Shown here piece after piece: positions 5,885-5,925 of a stretch of 5,925 bases of DNA. The position numbers and the translations under genes are program-made. Below the pieces are notes generated by a model. That model saw only the letters and a program-made list of their open reading frames with translations. It was not told the origin of the DNA and did no database searches. Source of the stretch: UBA5177 sp002413265 (GTDB lineage: Bacteria > Chloroflexota > UBA5177); assembly GCA_036752825.1 (NCBI GenBank), contig DAIORV010000134.1:1-5925 (forward strand), read 5' to 3'. Position 1 is the first letter of the stretch. Every line of letters begins with the position of its first letter.

Positions 5885-5925
5885 CGCATCTCCGTGTGAA
5901 AGAGCGGTTAATGGAGTTGCAAGAA
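5885..5925. other. right-hand end, nothing identifiable
   Basis: These 41 bases follow the terminator. An ATG at 5911, preceded by the purine-rich GAAAGAG, could open a plus-strand gene (MELQE to the edge). Five codons are too few to support a call. Confidence 0.3.

Noticed and set aside
1..5925. CRISPR arrays, tRNA or rRNA genes, insertion sequences
   Set aside because: No regularly spaced repeats, no cloverleaf or ribosomal RNA signature, and no transposase fragments were seen on either strand.

Overview
The window carries one complete branched-chain (hydrophobic) amino acid ABC transporter locus of the HAAT/Liv family: two ATPases, two permeases and a secreted substrate-binding protein. 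The DNA is GC-rich and gene-dense, with coupled stop/start junctions and GTG starts, as in a high-GC bacterium. I cannot place it taxonomically. A soil-type Chloroflexota, Dormibacterota or actinobacterial lineage would be a guess. The binding protein has a Sec-type signal without a lipobox, which is more usual in cells with a periplasm.

Layout: positions 62-1709 are on the minus strand and hold livG (864-1709) followed by livF (62-871). The two overlap by 8 bases and livF has its own Shine-Dalgarno inside the end of livG. At the left edge a possible further minus-strand gene begins over the livF stop and runs out of the window. Positions 1710-1910 are a 201-base divergent control region with an AT-richer core, two perfect dyads and a leader that could fold over the livH ribosome binding site. 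On the plus strand livH (1911-3026) and livM (3028-4305) are separated by one base. A 214-base gap (4306-4519) holds a good sigma70-like promoter and a leader. livK (4520-5833) follows and is closed by a strong hairpin terminator at 5855-5884. The last 41 bases hold nothing that can be identified.

How the parts work together: LivK would capture the ligand outside the membrane, LivH and LivM form the channel, and the LivG/LivF pair hydrolyses ATP. Unlike the one-direction livKHMGF order of the textbook operon, the ATPase genes are transcribed away from the permeases, and livK appears to have its own promoter, which would allow it to be made in excess.

No undescribed defence, mobile or RNA system is visible; the family assignment is ordinary. 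The points worth a second look are regulatory (the livH leader fold, and an 11-base word shared by the livH and livK upstream regions) and local protein oddities: the LivG signature motif and insertion, the acidic proline-rich LivF N-terminus, and a CxC/acidic segment in the LivK pocket region.
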